Source: Flaviaesturariibacter aridisoli (lineage in GTDB: Bacteria > Bacteroidota > Bacteroidia > Chitinophagales > Chitinophagaceae). Taken from it: a stretch of 64,000 nt of DNA. The number at the start of each line of letters is the position of its first letter. Positions within the stretch are counted from its first letter, which is position 1. Where the stretch lies: contig NZ_SKFH01000011.1 of assembly GCF_004343705.1 (NCBI RefSeq), positions 62,001 to 126,000 on the forward strand, written 5' to 3'. The translations under genes and the position numbers were made by a program. Shown here one piece after another: positions 8,221 to 19,067 of the stretch. The notes under the pieces were generated by a model that saw nothing but the letters and a program-made list of their open reading frames with translations, had not been told where the DNA came from and made no database searches.

Positions 8221-8228
8221 TACCTTTG
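8221..8228 (+). promoter_or_regulatory. -7 promoter box for lpxD-like gene
   Basis: TACCTTTG, an exact TAnnTTTG match, 22 bases before the ATG at 8251. No clear TTTG -33 box is seen upstream. Confidence 0.6.
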
Positions 8229-8250
8229 TTTTTCATTCTTCAAATCAATT

Positions 8251-9198
8251 ATGCGCTTCGATCAACCAGTTGCACTCACCGATATCGCAAGCCTCATCGG
8301 CGCCGAGATCATCGGTAACAAAGAAGGATTCGCCACCGGCATCAACGAGATCCACAAGGTGGAAGCAGGCGACCTCGTTTTCGTGGATCATCCCAAGTAC
8401 TACCGCAAATGCATCGAGTCGGCGGCAACGTTCATCATCATCAACCAACCCACGGAAGTGCCGCCCGGCAAGGCTTTGCTGCTGACGGCCGAACCGTTCG
8501 AAGCGTACCAGACGATCGTGCGGCACTATCGCCCCTTCGTTCCGCTGCGCACCGCCGTGAGCGAATCGGCAACGGTCGGTGAAGGCACGTACATCGCACC
8601 CGGTGCTGTCATCGGCAACAACGTACGCATCGGCCGCGACTGCGTCATCCATCCCAACGTGTTCATCGGCGACCATTGCATCATCGGCAACGACTGCATC
8701 ATCCAGTCGGGCACGGTCATCGGCTCCGATGCATTTTATTACAACAAGAAAACATCCCGGCCGGTGCATTATAAAAAGATGCTCAGCTGTGGACGCGTGA
8801 TCCTGGAAGACGCGGTAGAGATCGGCGCCAACTGCACCATCGATCGCGGCGTGAGCGGCGACACCGTGATCGGCGCGGGCACCAAGATGGACAACCTCGT
8901 GCACATCGGTCACGACACGGTAGTAGGAAAGAATTGTCTCTTTGCGGCACAGGTCGGCATTGCCGGCGCCACCACCATCGAAGACGGTGTGATCCTCTGG
9001 GGGCAGGTAGGCGTGAGCAAAACGCTGACCATCGGCGCCGGCACCGAAGTGTATGCGCAAAGCGGTGTGCCCGCTTCCATCGCCGGCGGTAAAAAATATT
9101 TCGGATCGCCCGTGCAGGAAGCTTCGGTCAAGATGAAGGAACTCGTTTGGATCAAGCGCATCCCGGAGATCTGGCAGAAGATCACGGGGAAGGAATAG
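8251..9198 (+). CDS. lpxD: LpxD-type UDP-3-O-acylglucosamine N-acyltransferase
   Basis: 315 residues. An N-terminal uridine-binding-like domain (1-100) precedes a left-handed beta helix of hexapeptide repeats (about 105-275; VIGNNV, IGRDCV, IGNDCI) and a C-terminal helix. The segment NLVHIGHD (His218, His221) corresponds to the LpxD catalytic region. LpxD adds the second hydroxyacyl chain in lipid A synthesis. At 315 residues it is somewhat shorter than the usual 340, and no lpxA/lpxC neighbours are present, so it may be a second LpxD-like copy rather than the main one. Confidence 0.85.
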   Translation: MRFDQPVALTDIASLIGAEIIGNKEGFATGINEIHKVEAGDLVFVDHPKYYRKCIESAATFIIINQPTEVPPGKALLLTAEPFEAYQTIVRHYRPFVPLRTAVSESATVGEGTYIAPGAVIGNNVRIGRDCVIHPNVFIGDHCIIGNDCIIQSGTVIGSDAFYYNKKTSRPVHYKKMLSCGRVILEDAVEIGANCTIDRGVSGDTVIGAGTKMDNLVHIGHDTVVGKNCLFAAQVGIAGATTIEDGVILWGQVGVSKTLTIGAGTEVYAQSGVPASIAGGKKYFGSPVQEASVKMKELVWIKRIPEIWQKITGKE

Positions 9199-9333
9199 TT
9201 CAGGAAGGTTTAGAAATGTTCAGTCGGTTTAAATAGGTTCATGAAACAGGCAGCGCGCCCATTTAAAGTAAAAATCACCCTGGACCTTTCTAAAAGATCC
9301 TAAACCCTTCAAAACCTGCCTGACCCCCAAACC
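9199..9333. repeat. Iterated-word stretch downstream of lpxD
   Basis: Variants of TTCAGGAAGGTTTAG and GGTTTAAATAGGTTC on the left are mirrored by CCTAAACCC, AAAACCTGCCTGA on the right. A loose inverted structure directly after the lpxD stop codon. Confidence 0.45.
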
Positions 9334-9368
9334 TTAGCCTTGGCTTCAATATTGCTGCAATCCCGCTG

Positions 9369-9611
9369 ATGAAACACCTCGCCTGGATCCTATTGCTCGC
9401 CTCCTGCGTTGGAGGTTCGTCGCGTCAGGACGAAGAGCCGCCTTCAACGGTGGACAGCCAGCTGCTGCAGGTGCCGGCCGACGCTGCGCCGGTGATCGAC
9501 ACCGACGATCACAACAAGCCGTCTACCGAACCCATCACGCTCGATTCGCCCGTTGGGCCCACACCGGGCTGGGATACCGTGCTGGAGCACCCCTTGCCCG
9601 GGAAGCAATGA
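9369..9611 (+). CDS. Small putative lipoprotein
   Basis: 80 residues. MKHLAWILLLASCVGG is a short lipoprotein signal peptide with lipobox LASC. The rest is acidic and rich in Pro, Thr and Asp, without predicted fold (for example DTDDHNKPSTEP). No family recognised. It stands alone between lpxD and the LOG gene on the same strand. Confidence 0.55.
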   Translation: MKHLAWILLLASCVGGSSRQDEEPPSTVDSQLLQVPADAAPVIDTDDHNKPSTEPITLDSPVGPTPGWDTVLEHPLPGKQ

Positions 9612-9668
9612 CCCCGTCCGGTGCGGCCTTTACCGATTGCCGCTTACATTTAGGTCCTAATCGTTTCC

Positions 9669-10424
9669 ATGTCCGATCCACAAACAGAGCCGACCCGCAA
9701 GCAGGACCCCATCATCCCACCCAAGCAGCACGTATACCTCGACGGCCCCAAGAGCAGGAGCTACGAGCTTCGCTTTGCGTGGAAAGTGTTTTACGAGCTC
9801 GTCCGCGCCATCCGCACCCTGCACTTCGTGGGCCCCTGCATCACTGTATTCGGCTCGGCCCGTTTCCGCGAAGACCATGAATATTACCAGAAGGCGCGCG
9901 AGTTCGGCGCCCGCATCGCCGGCATCGGCTTCACCACCATGACCGGCGGCGGCCCCGGTATCATGGAAGCCGCCAACCGCGGCGCCTACGAAGCCGGCGG
10001 CAACTCCGTCGGCTGCAACATCAAGCTGCCCTTCGAGCAGGTGGAGAACAAGTGGCTCCACAAGAGCATGACCTTTGAGTTTTTCTTCACCCGCAAGACG
10101 ATGCTCATCAAGTATTCCTACGCCTTCATCATCATGCCCGGCGGTTTTGGTACCATGGACGAGTTCTTTGAAACGCTTACGCTCATCCAAACGAAGACCA
10201 TCACCGGCTTCCCCGTGGTGCTTTACGGAAAGGAGTATTACAGGGAGTTGCTGGAGGCGATGTACGACATGGCGCAACGCGGTACCATCGCTCCTTCCGA
10301 CATGAACCTCGTGCTGCTCACCGACGACCTCGACGAAGCCATGGAACACATCCGCAAATACATACAGACGAATTATAAAATCAGGCCCCGCAGGCGACTG
10401 TGGTGGCTGTTTGAAAAAAAGTAA
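9669..10424 (+). CDS. LOG family protein (TIGR00730)
   Basis: 251 residues. The Rossmann-like LOG fold shows VFGSARF, MTGGGPGIMEAANRGA (GGGPG 93-97) and the signature PGGFGTMDE (157-165). LOG proteins hydrolyse nucleotide 5-prime-monophosphates at the N-glycosidic bond (PpnN or cytokinin-riboside phosphoribohydrolase type). The extra N-terminal 50 residues and the basic C-terminus (RPRRRLWWLFEKK) match the longer bacterial subgroup. The GH97 gene begins two bases after the stop. Confidence 0.9.
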   Translation: MSDPQTEPTRKQDPIIPPKQHVYLDGPKSRSYELRFAWKVFYELVRAIRTLHFVGPCITVFGSARFREDHEYYQKAREFGARIAGIGFTTMTGGGPGIMEAANRGAYEAGGNSVGCNIKLPFEQVENKWLHKSMTFEFFFTRKTMLIKYSYAFIIMPGGFGTMDEFFETLTLIQTKTITGFPVVLYGKEYYRELLEAMYDMAQRGTIAPSDMNLVLLTDDLDEAMEHIRKYIQTNYKIRPRRRLWWLFEKK

Positions 10425-10425
10425 C

Positions 10426-12522
10426 ATGAAACGCTACCTGCTCCTGCTGCTCGCCGGCCTCTCCCTGAAAGCCGGCGCCCAGTCCACCGAACTACAGTCG
10501 CCCGACAACCGCCTCCGCCTGTGGGTGCACCTCGACAACGAAGGCCACCTGCAGTATGCGCTGAAGTTCGGCCAACGCGACGTGCTGCAACCAGGCACCC
10601 TGGGCATCACGCTCAAAGAACCCAATGTAGACCTCGCCACCTTCCGGCTGGTAGACCAGAAAGTAACCAGCCACGACGCCACCTGGACGCCCGTGTGGGG
10701 CGAATGGAGCCGCATCCGCGACCAGCACAACGAGCTGCGCTTCGAGCTGGAAGACCGCAGCGACGCGCACATACGCGTCAATGTCCTGTTCCGTTTGTTC
10801 AACGAAGGCCTCGGCTTCCGCTACGAATTTCCCGAGCAGAAAAACCTGCAGCACTTCGTGGTCGCGGCGGAGCACACCCAGTTTCACCTCAGCGGCGACC
10901 ACAATGCCTTCTGGATCCCCGGCGACTACGACTCCAATGAATATCCCTATAACCATACGCGCCTCAGCGCCGTGGATGCCACCGTGGGCGACCAGCACAC
11001 GGAAATCAGCACCCGCAGCATCATCGGGCCCGACTTCGTGCAAACGCCCCTCATGCTGAAAAGCGACGACGGCCTGTACATCAACATCCACGAAGCGGCG
11101 CTGATCAACTACCCCGCCATGAACCTCCACGTAGACAAGCAGCAGCACCTGCTTCAATCGCAGCTGGTGCCCGATGCAGTGGGGAACAGTGCCTACCTGC
11201 AAACGCCGGCACGTACGCCCTGGCGCACCGTCATCGTAAGCGACAAGGCCACTGACGTGCTGGCCGCCACGAAGATGATCCTGAACCTCAACGAGCCGCC
11301 CGCGCTGAAAAGCACCGCCTTCATCAAGCCGCAGAAGTTCGTCGGCGTATGGTGGGAAATGCACGTAGGGAAAGGCAGCTGGGATTATGCCGGCGGCCAG
11401 GTGGGCTCGCAGCAGTCGTCGCGCGTGCCGCACAGCGCCAACACGGCCAACGTAAAACGCTACATCGACTTCGCCGCCCGCAACGGCATCAAGAGCGTGC
11501 TGGTGGAAGGCTGGAACACGGGCTGGGAAGACTGGTTCGGCCGCTGGAAAGAGGACGTGTTCGACTTCGTAACGCCCTACCCCGACTTCAATGTAAAAGA
11601 GCTGCATGCCTATGCAAAGAAGAAAAGCGTGAAGATCATCATGCACCATGAAACCTCCGGCTCGGTGACCAACTACGAGCGCTGGATGGATACGGCTTAC
11701 CGCTTTATGAAACTTTTCGGCTACGACGCCGTGAAAACCGGCTACGTGGGCCGCATCATTCCGCGTGGCGAGCACCACGACGGGCAATGGATGGTAAACC
11801 ACTACACGCGTGTGGCAAAGAAGACCGGCCAATACGGTATCATGGTAGACATGCACGAGCCGACGCGCCCGACGGGGCTGCAGCGCACCTATCCCAACTG
11901 GCTCGCCTCCGAAGCCGCGCGTGGCAATGAATTCAACGCCTGGAGCGTGGGCAACCCGCCGGCGCACGAAACGATCCTGCCCTTCACCCGCCTCATAGGC
12001 GGCCCGATGGACTACACGCCAGGCATCTTCGAAATCAAAATGAGCGCCTACGATCCGAAGAAAAAAGAACAGGTGCATACGACGCTCGCCAAGCAACTGG
12101 CGCTCTATGTAACGATGTACAGCCCGCTGCAGATGGCCGCCGACCTGCCGGAGAATTATGAAAAGCATAAGGATGCGTTTCAGTTCATCAAAGACGTGGC
12201 CGTAGATTGGGACGATACAAAATACCTCGCCGCTGAGCCGGGCGAATTTCTCTGGGTAGCCCGCAAAGCCAAAGGCTCCGCCAGCTGGTTTGCCGGCGCC
12301 GTTACCAACGAGCAGTCCCGAACGATCGAAGCCGATTTTTCCTTCCTCGAAAAAGGCAAGACCTACCTCGCTACGATCTACCGCGACGCCGACAACGCGC
12401 ACTGGCAAAACAACCCTACGGCGTATACGATCGAAAAGCGCCGCGTGACTGCCGATACAAAGCTGACGCTGAAACTCGCCGCCGGCGGTGGTGTGGCAAT
12501 TAGCCTCGTGCCGGTAAAGTGA
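10426..12522 (+). CDS. Glycoside hydrolase family 97 (SusB-like alpha-glucosidase)
   Basis: 698 residues with a signal peptide (MKRYLLLLLAGLSLKAGA). I start at the ATG at 10426; an in-frame TTG lies at 10411. The N-terminal beta-sandwich is followed by a catalytic (beta/alpha)8 barrel. Residues equivalent to the inverting SusB set are present: Glu in MHHETSG (about 409), Glu in DMHEPTRPTG (about 478), and a Glu 24 residues later in ARGNEF (about 502), the same spacing as SusB Glu508/Glu532. It should be an inverting, calcium-dependent periplasmic alpha-glucosidase. A sugar transporter follows. Confidence 0.93.
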   Translation: MKRYLLLLLAGLSLKAGAQSTELQSPDNRLRLWVHLDNEGHLQYALKFGQRDVLQPGTLGITLKEPNVDLATFRLVDQKVTSHDATWTPVWGEWSRIRDQHNELRFELEDRSDAHIRVNVLFRLFNEGLGFRYEFPEQKNLQHFVVAAEHTQFHLSGDHNAFWIPGDYDSNEYPYNHTRLSAVDATVGDQHTEISTRSIIGPDFVQTPLMLKSDDGLYINIHEAALINYPAMNLHVDKQQHLLQSQLVPDAVGNSAYLQTPARTPWRTVIVSDKATDVLAATKMILNLNEPPALKSTAFIKPQKFVGVWWEMHVGKGSWDYAGGQVGSQQSSRVPHSANTANVKRYIDFAARNGIKSVLVEGWNTGWEDWFGRWKEDVFDFVTPYPDFNVKELHAYAKKKSVKIIMHHETSGSVTNYERWMDTAYRFMKLFGYDAVKTGYVGRIIPRGEHHDGQWMVNHYTRVAKKTGQYGIMVDMHEPTRPTGLQRTYPNWLASEAARGNEFNAWSVGNPPAHETILPFTRLIGGPMDYTPGIFEIKMSAYDPKKKEQVHTTLAKQLALYVTMYSPLQMAADLPENYEKHKDAFQFIKDVAVDWDDTKYLAAEPGEFLWVARKAKGSASWFAGAVTNEQSRTIEADFSFLEKGKTYLATIYRDADNAHWQNNPTAYTIEKRRVTADTKLTLKLAAGGGVAISLVPVK

Positions 12523-12540
12523 TCTTCAAATAAAAAAAGT

Positions 12541-12574
12541 CGCAGAAGGCGTCGCGCAAGCGACGCCTTCTGCG
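12541..12574. repeat. Perfect 15-base hairpin after GH97
   Basis: CGCAGAAGGCGTCGC / GCGACGCCTTCTGCG with a GCAA loop. The flanking run is A7 on the left, so only minus-strand transcripts would get a U tract; for the plus-strand GH97 transcript it is a hairpin without one. The following GATTGCGAGCGCAGCGGAA resembles a REP-type repeat. Confidence 0.65.
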
Positions 12575-12677
12575 TGATTGCGAGCGCAGCGGAACAATGA
12601 TAGGCGATCGCCCGTCGTGCCAACCACGTACCTTCACCCAGCTCCAAAACATTACACCCAAAACTTAGATAATACTC

Positions 12678-12962
12678 ATGGAACCCATCGAAGTCCTCGG
12701 CATGGTGGCCGGCTCCATTTCAGCGATTACCTTTCTGCCGCAGGTGATCAAAACCTGGCGCACGAAATCGGCTGCCGACATCTCCCTGCTCATGTTCACC
12801 TTCGCCACCATCAGCGTCATCCTCTGGCTGGTGTACGGCATCGCCAAGAAGAGCGTGCCGATCATCTACACCAACAGCATGGTGCTGCTGTTCTCCCTCA
12901 TCATGCTGTATTTCAAGTTCCGCTATGGCAAACAGCAAATACCCGTTGCGCATGAAGCCTGA
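12678..12962 (+). CDS. SemiSWEET sugar transporter
   Basis: 94 residues, three predicted membrane helices and one MtN3/PQ-loop repeat: LPQVIKTWRTKSAADIS holds the PQ motif (21-22), and WLVYG follows in helix 2. SemiSWEETs work as homodimers and allow facilitated diffusion of sugars such as glucose or sucrose across the inner membrane. Its place right after a periplasmic alpha-glucosidase suggests uptake of the released glucose. Its 3-prime end overlaps the next gene. Confidence 0.9.
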   Translation: MEPIEVLGMVAGSISAITFLPQVIKTWRTKSAADISLLMFTFATISVILWLVYGIAKKSVPIIYTNSMVLLFSLIMLYFKFRYGKQQIPVAHEA

Positions 12963-13560
12963 CCCGACGATCGTGTGGGACCTCGGCAATGTGCTGGTGA
13001 ACTGGAGCCCGCGCTACCTATACGACCGTATCTTCCAGGACCCGGCGGAGCGCGACTGGTTCCTCGACCAGGTGTGCACAATGGAATGGCACAACAGCGT
13101 AGACGGAGGCAAGCCCACCGCCGAAGCGACGCGGGAGCTTTCGGAAAAGCACCCGGACAGGGCGCACCTCATCGAAGCCTTCTACGCCCGCTGGAGGGAA
13201 ATGTTCCAGGGCGCTATTGAAGGTTCCGTAGAAATACTGGACGAGCTCCGCCGCAAGAACTACCCGCAGTATGCCCTCACGAACTGGAGCGCCGAGCTTT
13301 TCGGCCAGTCGCGCTCGGATTTTCCGTTCCTTGAATGGTTCGACGGCATTGTGCTCAGTGGTGCCGAAGGCTTTACCAAGCCTGATCCGCGCCTGTACCT
13401 CCGGCTGCTGGAGCGTTATGGCCTCAGCGCCGCGCACTGCCTGTTCATCGACGATAAGGCCGTGAACGTAGAGGCCGCCCAGAACCTCGGCATGGACGGC
13501 ATCCTGTTCAGCGACCCCGAAGCCCTGCGCCGCGACCTGGCGCTGCGCGGTGTTCTCTGA
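12952..13560 (+). CDS. HAD family phosphatase, YihX-like (first of tandem pair)
   Basis: 202 residues from the ATG at 12952, which overlaps the transporter by 11 bases; an in-frame ATG at 12925 would overlap by 38. Motif I is VWDLGNVLVNW: nucleophile Asp10 in the family form DLGN without a second Asp. Then ALTNWSAE (motif II), GFTKPDPRLYLRLL (motif III) and FIDDKAVNVEAAQ (motif IV). E. coli YihX acts on glucose-1-phosphate, which would fit the sugar genes upstream, but specificity is an inference. About 40 percent similar by eye to the next gene. Confidence 0.85.
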   Translation: MKPDPTIVWDLGNVLVNWSPRYLYDRIFQDPAERDWFLDQVCTMEWHNSVDGGKPTAEATRELSEKHPDRAHLIEAFYARWREMFQGAIEGSVEILDELRRKNYPQYALTNWSAELFGQSRSDFPFLEWFDGIVLSGAEGFTKPDPRLYLRLLERYGLSAAHCLFIDDKAVNVEAAQNLGMDGILFSDPEALRRDLALRGVL

Positions 13561-13561
13561 G

Positions 13562-13569
13562 TACTTTTG
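13562..13569 (+). promoter_or_regulatory. -7 promoter box for second HAD gene
   Basis: TACTTTTG matches TAnnTTTG and lies just after the first HAD stop, 18 bases before the GTG start of the second. The tandem copy may thus also be transcribed on its own. Confidence 0.5.
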
Positions 13570-13586
13570 CCGCTCAATCGACCATT

Positions 13587-14201
13587 GTGATCAAGGATAT
13601 CATCTTCGACCTCGGGGGCGTGCTCATCGACTGGAACCCCGACTATGTGTTTGACAAGCTGTTTGAAGGGCGCCCCCACGACAAGCAGTATTTCTACGAG
13701 CATATCTGTACTTCCGACTGGAACGAGGAACAGGACGCAGGCCGCCCGCTGCAGGAAGCTACCGAGTTGCTGGTGCAGCGGCATCCCGAATGGAAAGAAC
13801 CGATCGAAGCCTTTTACGGGCGCTGGGAGGAAATGCTCGGCGGCCCCATCCAACCCACGGTGGAACTGTTTCGCCGCCTGAAGGAAAGCGAACGCTACCA
13901 GCTCTACGCCCTCACCAACTGGAGCTCGGAGACCTTTCCCGTAGCCCTGGAGCGCTACGACTTCCTGCATTGGTTTCACGGCCGCGTGGTGAGCGGTGAA
14001 GAAAAGATGCGCAAGCCGGCGCCGGCCTTTTACCAACTCATCCTCGATCGCTTCGACCTCGATCCGGCAACGACCCTGTTCATCGACGACAACAAGCGCA
14101 ACGTGGATGCCGCCGCGGCTATGGGTATCCAGTGCATCTGGTTCCGCTCGCCGGAGCAACTGGAGCAGGAGCTCAGGAACCATAACCTGCTGCGGGTCTA
14201 A
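13587..14201 (+). CDS. HAD family phosphatase, YihX-like (second of tandem pair)
   Basis: 204 residues, GTG start. Motif I IIFDLGGVLIDWNP, motif II ALTNWSSETF, motif III KMRKPAPAFYQLIL, motif IV FIDDNKRNVDAAAAMG. Same architecture as the preceding gene, including the paired Trp residues after motif I, so the two arose by tandem duplication and have since diverged. Its stop codon TAA is the first triplet of a 17-base inverted repeat shared with the stop of the convergent metH. Confidence 0.85.
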   Translation: MIKDIIFDLGGVLIDWNPDYVFDKLFEGRPHDKQYFYEHICTSDWNEEQDAGRPLQEATELLVQRHPEWKEPIEAFYGRWEEMLGGPIQPTVELFRRLKESERYQLYALTNWSSETFPVALERYDFLHWFHGRVVSGEEKMRKPAPAFYQLILDRFDLDPATTLFIDDNKRNVDAAAAMGIQCIWFRSPEQLEQELRNHNLLRV

Positions 14202-14322
14202 GAGAAAGAACGCGGATTTTTATAATGATTAAGATTAGCGCGGATTTTGGCTGCGTAGAACAAGGTCATAAACAATCATAATAAACCCACGTGTTCCGCT
14301 TGCGGAACCCGCGTTCTTTCTC

Positions 14323-14325
<3 letters not shown>
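14199..14325. repeat. Inverted repeat joining two convergent stop codons
   Basis: TAAGAGAAAGAACGCGG at 14199-14215 is mirrored exactly by CCGCGTTCTTTCTCTTA at 14309-14325. Each arm begins with the stop codon of one convergent gene. Between them the word GCGGATTTT repeats, and a GTTCCGC-TTGC-GGAAC hairpin lies near the right arm. Confidence 0.75.
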
Positions 14326-17051
<2,726 letters not shown>

Positions 17052-17055
<4 letters not shown>

Positions 17056-18080
17056 GGGGTCAATTCTTTTTCTACGGTAGGTAAAGGTCGGGGGGCCAGG
17101 TGGCGCACCTGCTGCGCAATGTGGCGGATATGATCGGGCGTGGTGCCGCAGCAGCCACCCACGATGTTGACGAAGCCTTCCTTGGCCCAATCCTCGATGA
17201 AGTGCGCCGTGTCTTCGGGCTGCTCGTCGTACTCGCCCATCGCGTTGGGCAGGCCGGCATTCGGGTAAGCCGACGTATAGCATTCAGCAAGGGTACTGAG
17301 TTCTTCCACGTGCGGGCGCATTTCCTTCGCGCCGAGCGCGCAGTTGAGCCCGATGCTCAGGGGACGGGCATGGCGCACCGACGTGTAGAAGGCCTCCAGC
17401 GTTTGCCCGCTGAGCGTGCGGCCCGAGGCGTCGGTGATGGTGCCCGAGATCATGATGGGCAGCGGCTCGCGCCCGCTTTCGCGGAAGTATTGCCGGATGG
17501 CGAAGATGGCGGCCTTCGCATTGAGCGTATCGAAGATCGTCTCCACCAGCAGCAGGTCGGCGCCACCGTCAACCAAGCCTTTCACCTGCTCGTAATAAGC
17601 AGCCGCCGCTTCGTCGAAAGAGAGCGCGCGGTAACCGGGGTTGTTGACGTCGGGGGAAAGGGACAGGGTTTTGTTCATCGGACCGATCGCACCGGCCACA
17701 TAGGCGTGGGCATTGACCGCGTCGGGATGCGCGGCGGCATACTCCGTAACGGCTTCTTTCGCCAGGCGCGCCGCAGCGACGTTGAGTTCGTAGGCCAGCG
17801 ACTCCATGCCGTAATCAGCGAGCGACACGCGCTGCGCATTGAAGGTGTTCGTTTCAATGATATCCGCGCCGGCTTCGAGGTATTCGCGGTGGATGCCTTT
17901 GACGATGCCGGGCTGCGTGAGGCAAAGCAGGTCGTTGTTGCCTTTCAGGTCCGAAGGCCAGTCCTTGAAGCGTTCGCCGCGGTAGTCGGCTTCGCCGAGC
18001 CCGTGCCGCTGGATCATGGTGCCCATGGCCCCGTCGATGATCAGGATGCGCTCGCGGAGCGCGTCGTGTATTGCTGACAT
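17052..18080 (-). CDS. Methionine synthase homocysteine-binding subunit
   Basis: 342 residues, a Zn-dependent homocysteine S-methyltransferase domain alone. It starts with [15 protein letters not shown]; the zinc cysteines are visible in [10 protein letters not shown] and [11 protein letters not shown], equivalent to the three Cys ligands of E. coli MetH. As a separate protein it must dock onto the partner encoded by the next gene, to which it is linked by a GTGA stop/start overlap. A 130-base leader with hairpins and a TATCTTTG box precede it. Confidence 0.92.
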
Positions 18081-18208
18081 AGAGGTTCCGTTTAAACCGC
18101 GGAAGGTTTACAGCAAGCAATACAATTAAAAAAACGATGGAAAATCGAAGAAAGGAGCTTTCCCGCGTTTATTAGTTCTGTAGAGCCGAACAATAAACAA
18201 ATCCGCTG
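18081..18208 (-). promoter_or_regulatory. Structured 5-prime leader of the metH operon
   Basis: On the minus strand the leader contains an 11-pair hairpin (GTTTATT-GTTC / GAAC-AATAAAC, one bulge), then CGAT-ATCG followed by T7 like a weak terminator, then two competing helices near the start: AAACC/GGTTT and TTCCG/CGGAA. I see no match to the SAM or cobalamin riboswitch cores I know. A regulatory RNA is plausible but unproven. Confidence 0.4.
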
Positions 18209-18214
18209 TGGGTG

Positions 18215-18222
18215 CAAAGATA
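18215..18222 (-). promoter_or_regulatory. -7 promoter box of the metH operon
   Basis: Minus-strand TATCTTTG, an exact TAnnTTTG match, about 135 bases upstream of the first metH start codon. Confidence 0.55.
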
Positions 18223-18235
18223 AGGCGGAGGCCGC

Positions 18236-18328
18236 CATCGAATAATGGCTATTGAATAATAACTATTGAATATCGGATGGTTGCTCCTTCGTTATTCAAT
18301 ATCCAATAAGCATTATTCAATAGTCAAT
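18236..18328. repeat. ATTGAATA palindromic element, copy A
   Basis: Multiple ATTGAATAA words on one arm and TTATTCAAT on the other around a GAAGGAGC...TCCGATAT core. It begins a few bases after the recR stop codon. The core and arms match a second copy at 36686-36776. Confidence 0.8.
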
Positions 18329-18333
18329 GCGCG

Positions 18334-18957
18334 TCAGCGCCCCGCTTGCGAGACGTAGCTTTCGATCGGCAAACGGTTCTGGAGCGAGCGGGCGAGGGTC
18401 ATCTCGTCGGCGTACTCGAGCTCGCCGCCGAAGGCGATGCCGCGGGCGATGGTGGTGATGCGAACCGCGGAAGGGAGCTTCTTCTGGATGTAGTAGATAG
18501 TGGTGTCGCCCTGGATGCTGGGGCTGAGGGCGAAGATGACCTCGGCGGTCTCTTCCTTGCCGATGCGGTGCAGCAGCGTGTCGATATGGAGCTGGCCCGG
18601 TCCGATGCCGTCGAGCGGGGAGATGACGCCGCCGAGCACGTGGTAGGTGCCGCTGAACTGCTGCGTGCTTTCGAGGGCGATGACGTCGCGGATATTCTCC
18701 ACCACGCAGATGACGTCCTGCTTGCGCAGGGAGTTGGCGCAGATGGAGCAGATGTCGGCGTCTGCCACGTTGTGACAGCGGTTGCAGAACTTGATCTCGC
18801 TGCGCATACGGCTCAGCACCTCGCTGAACTGCTGCACTTCCCCGGGCTCCTGCTTGAGCAGGTGCAGCACGAGGCGGAGGGCTGTTTTCCGGCCGATGCC
18901 GGGCAGTTTGGCGAATTCGTTGACGGTATTTTCCAGGAGCGCCGAGGAGAATTGCAT
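18334..18957 (-). CDS. recR: Recombination mediator RecR
   Basis: 207 residues, full length. A helix-hairpin-helix (KLPGIGRKTALRLVLHLL) is followed by a four-Cys zinc finger (Cys58, 61, 70, 73) and a TOPRIM domain (VVENIRDVIALE ... ALSPSIQGDTTIYYI), ending in a Walker B-like region (ARGIAFGGELEYAD). RecR works with RecO/RecF to load RecA at single-strand gaps. Upstream of metH on the same strand, separated from it by a palindromic element. Confidence 0.95.
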   Translation of the reverse strand: MQFSSALLENTVNEFAKLPGIGRKTALRLVLHLLKQEPGEVQQFSEVLSRMRSEIKFCNRCHNVADADICSICANSLRKQDVICVVENIRDVIALESTQQFSGTYHVLGGVISPLDGIGPGQLHIDTLLHRIGKEETAEVIFALSPSIQGDTTIYYIQKKLPSAVRITTIARGIAFGGELEYADEMTLARSLQNRLPIESYVSQAGR

Positions 18958-19067
18958 AAGGTTACAAATTTACCTTTTTACGCCCGGATTCAGGGGGATG
19001 ACGGTGCTAAAAAATGGTTACAAAAGCACGTTGGAAGGCCTACTTTCGCCGCCTCAAAACTGACTGC

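Noticed and set aside
12541-12574. Standard terminator for GH97
   Set aside because: The U tract is on the wrong side for plus-strand transcription, so it is recorded as a hairpin repeat only.
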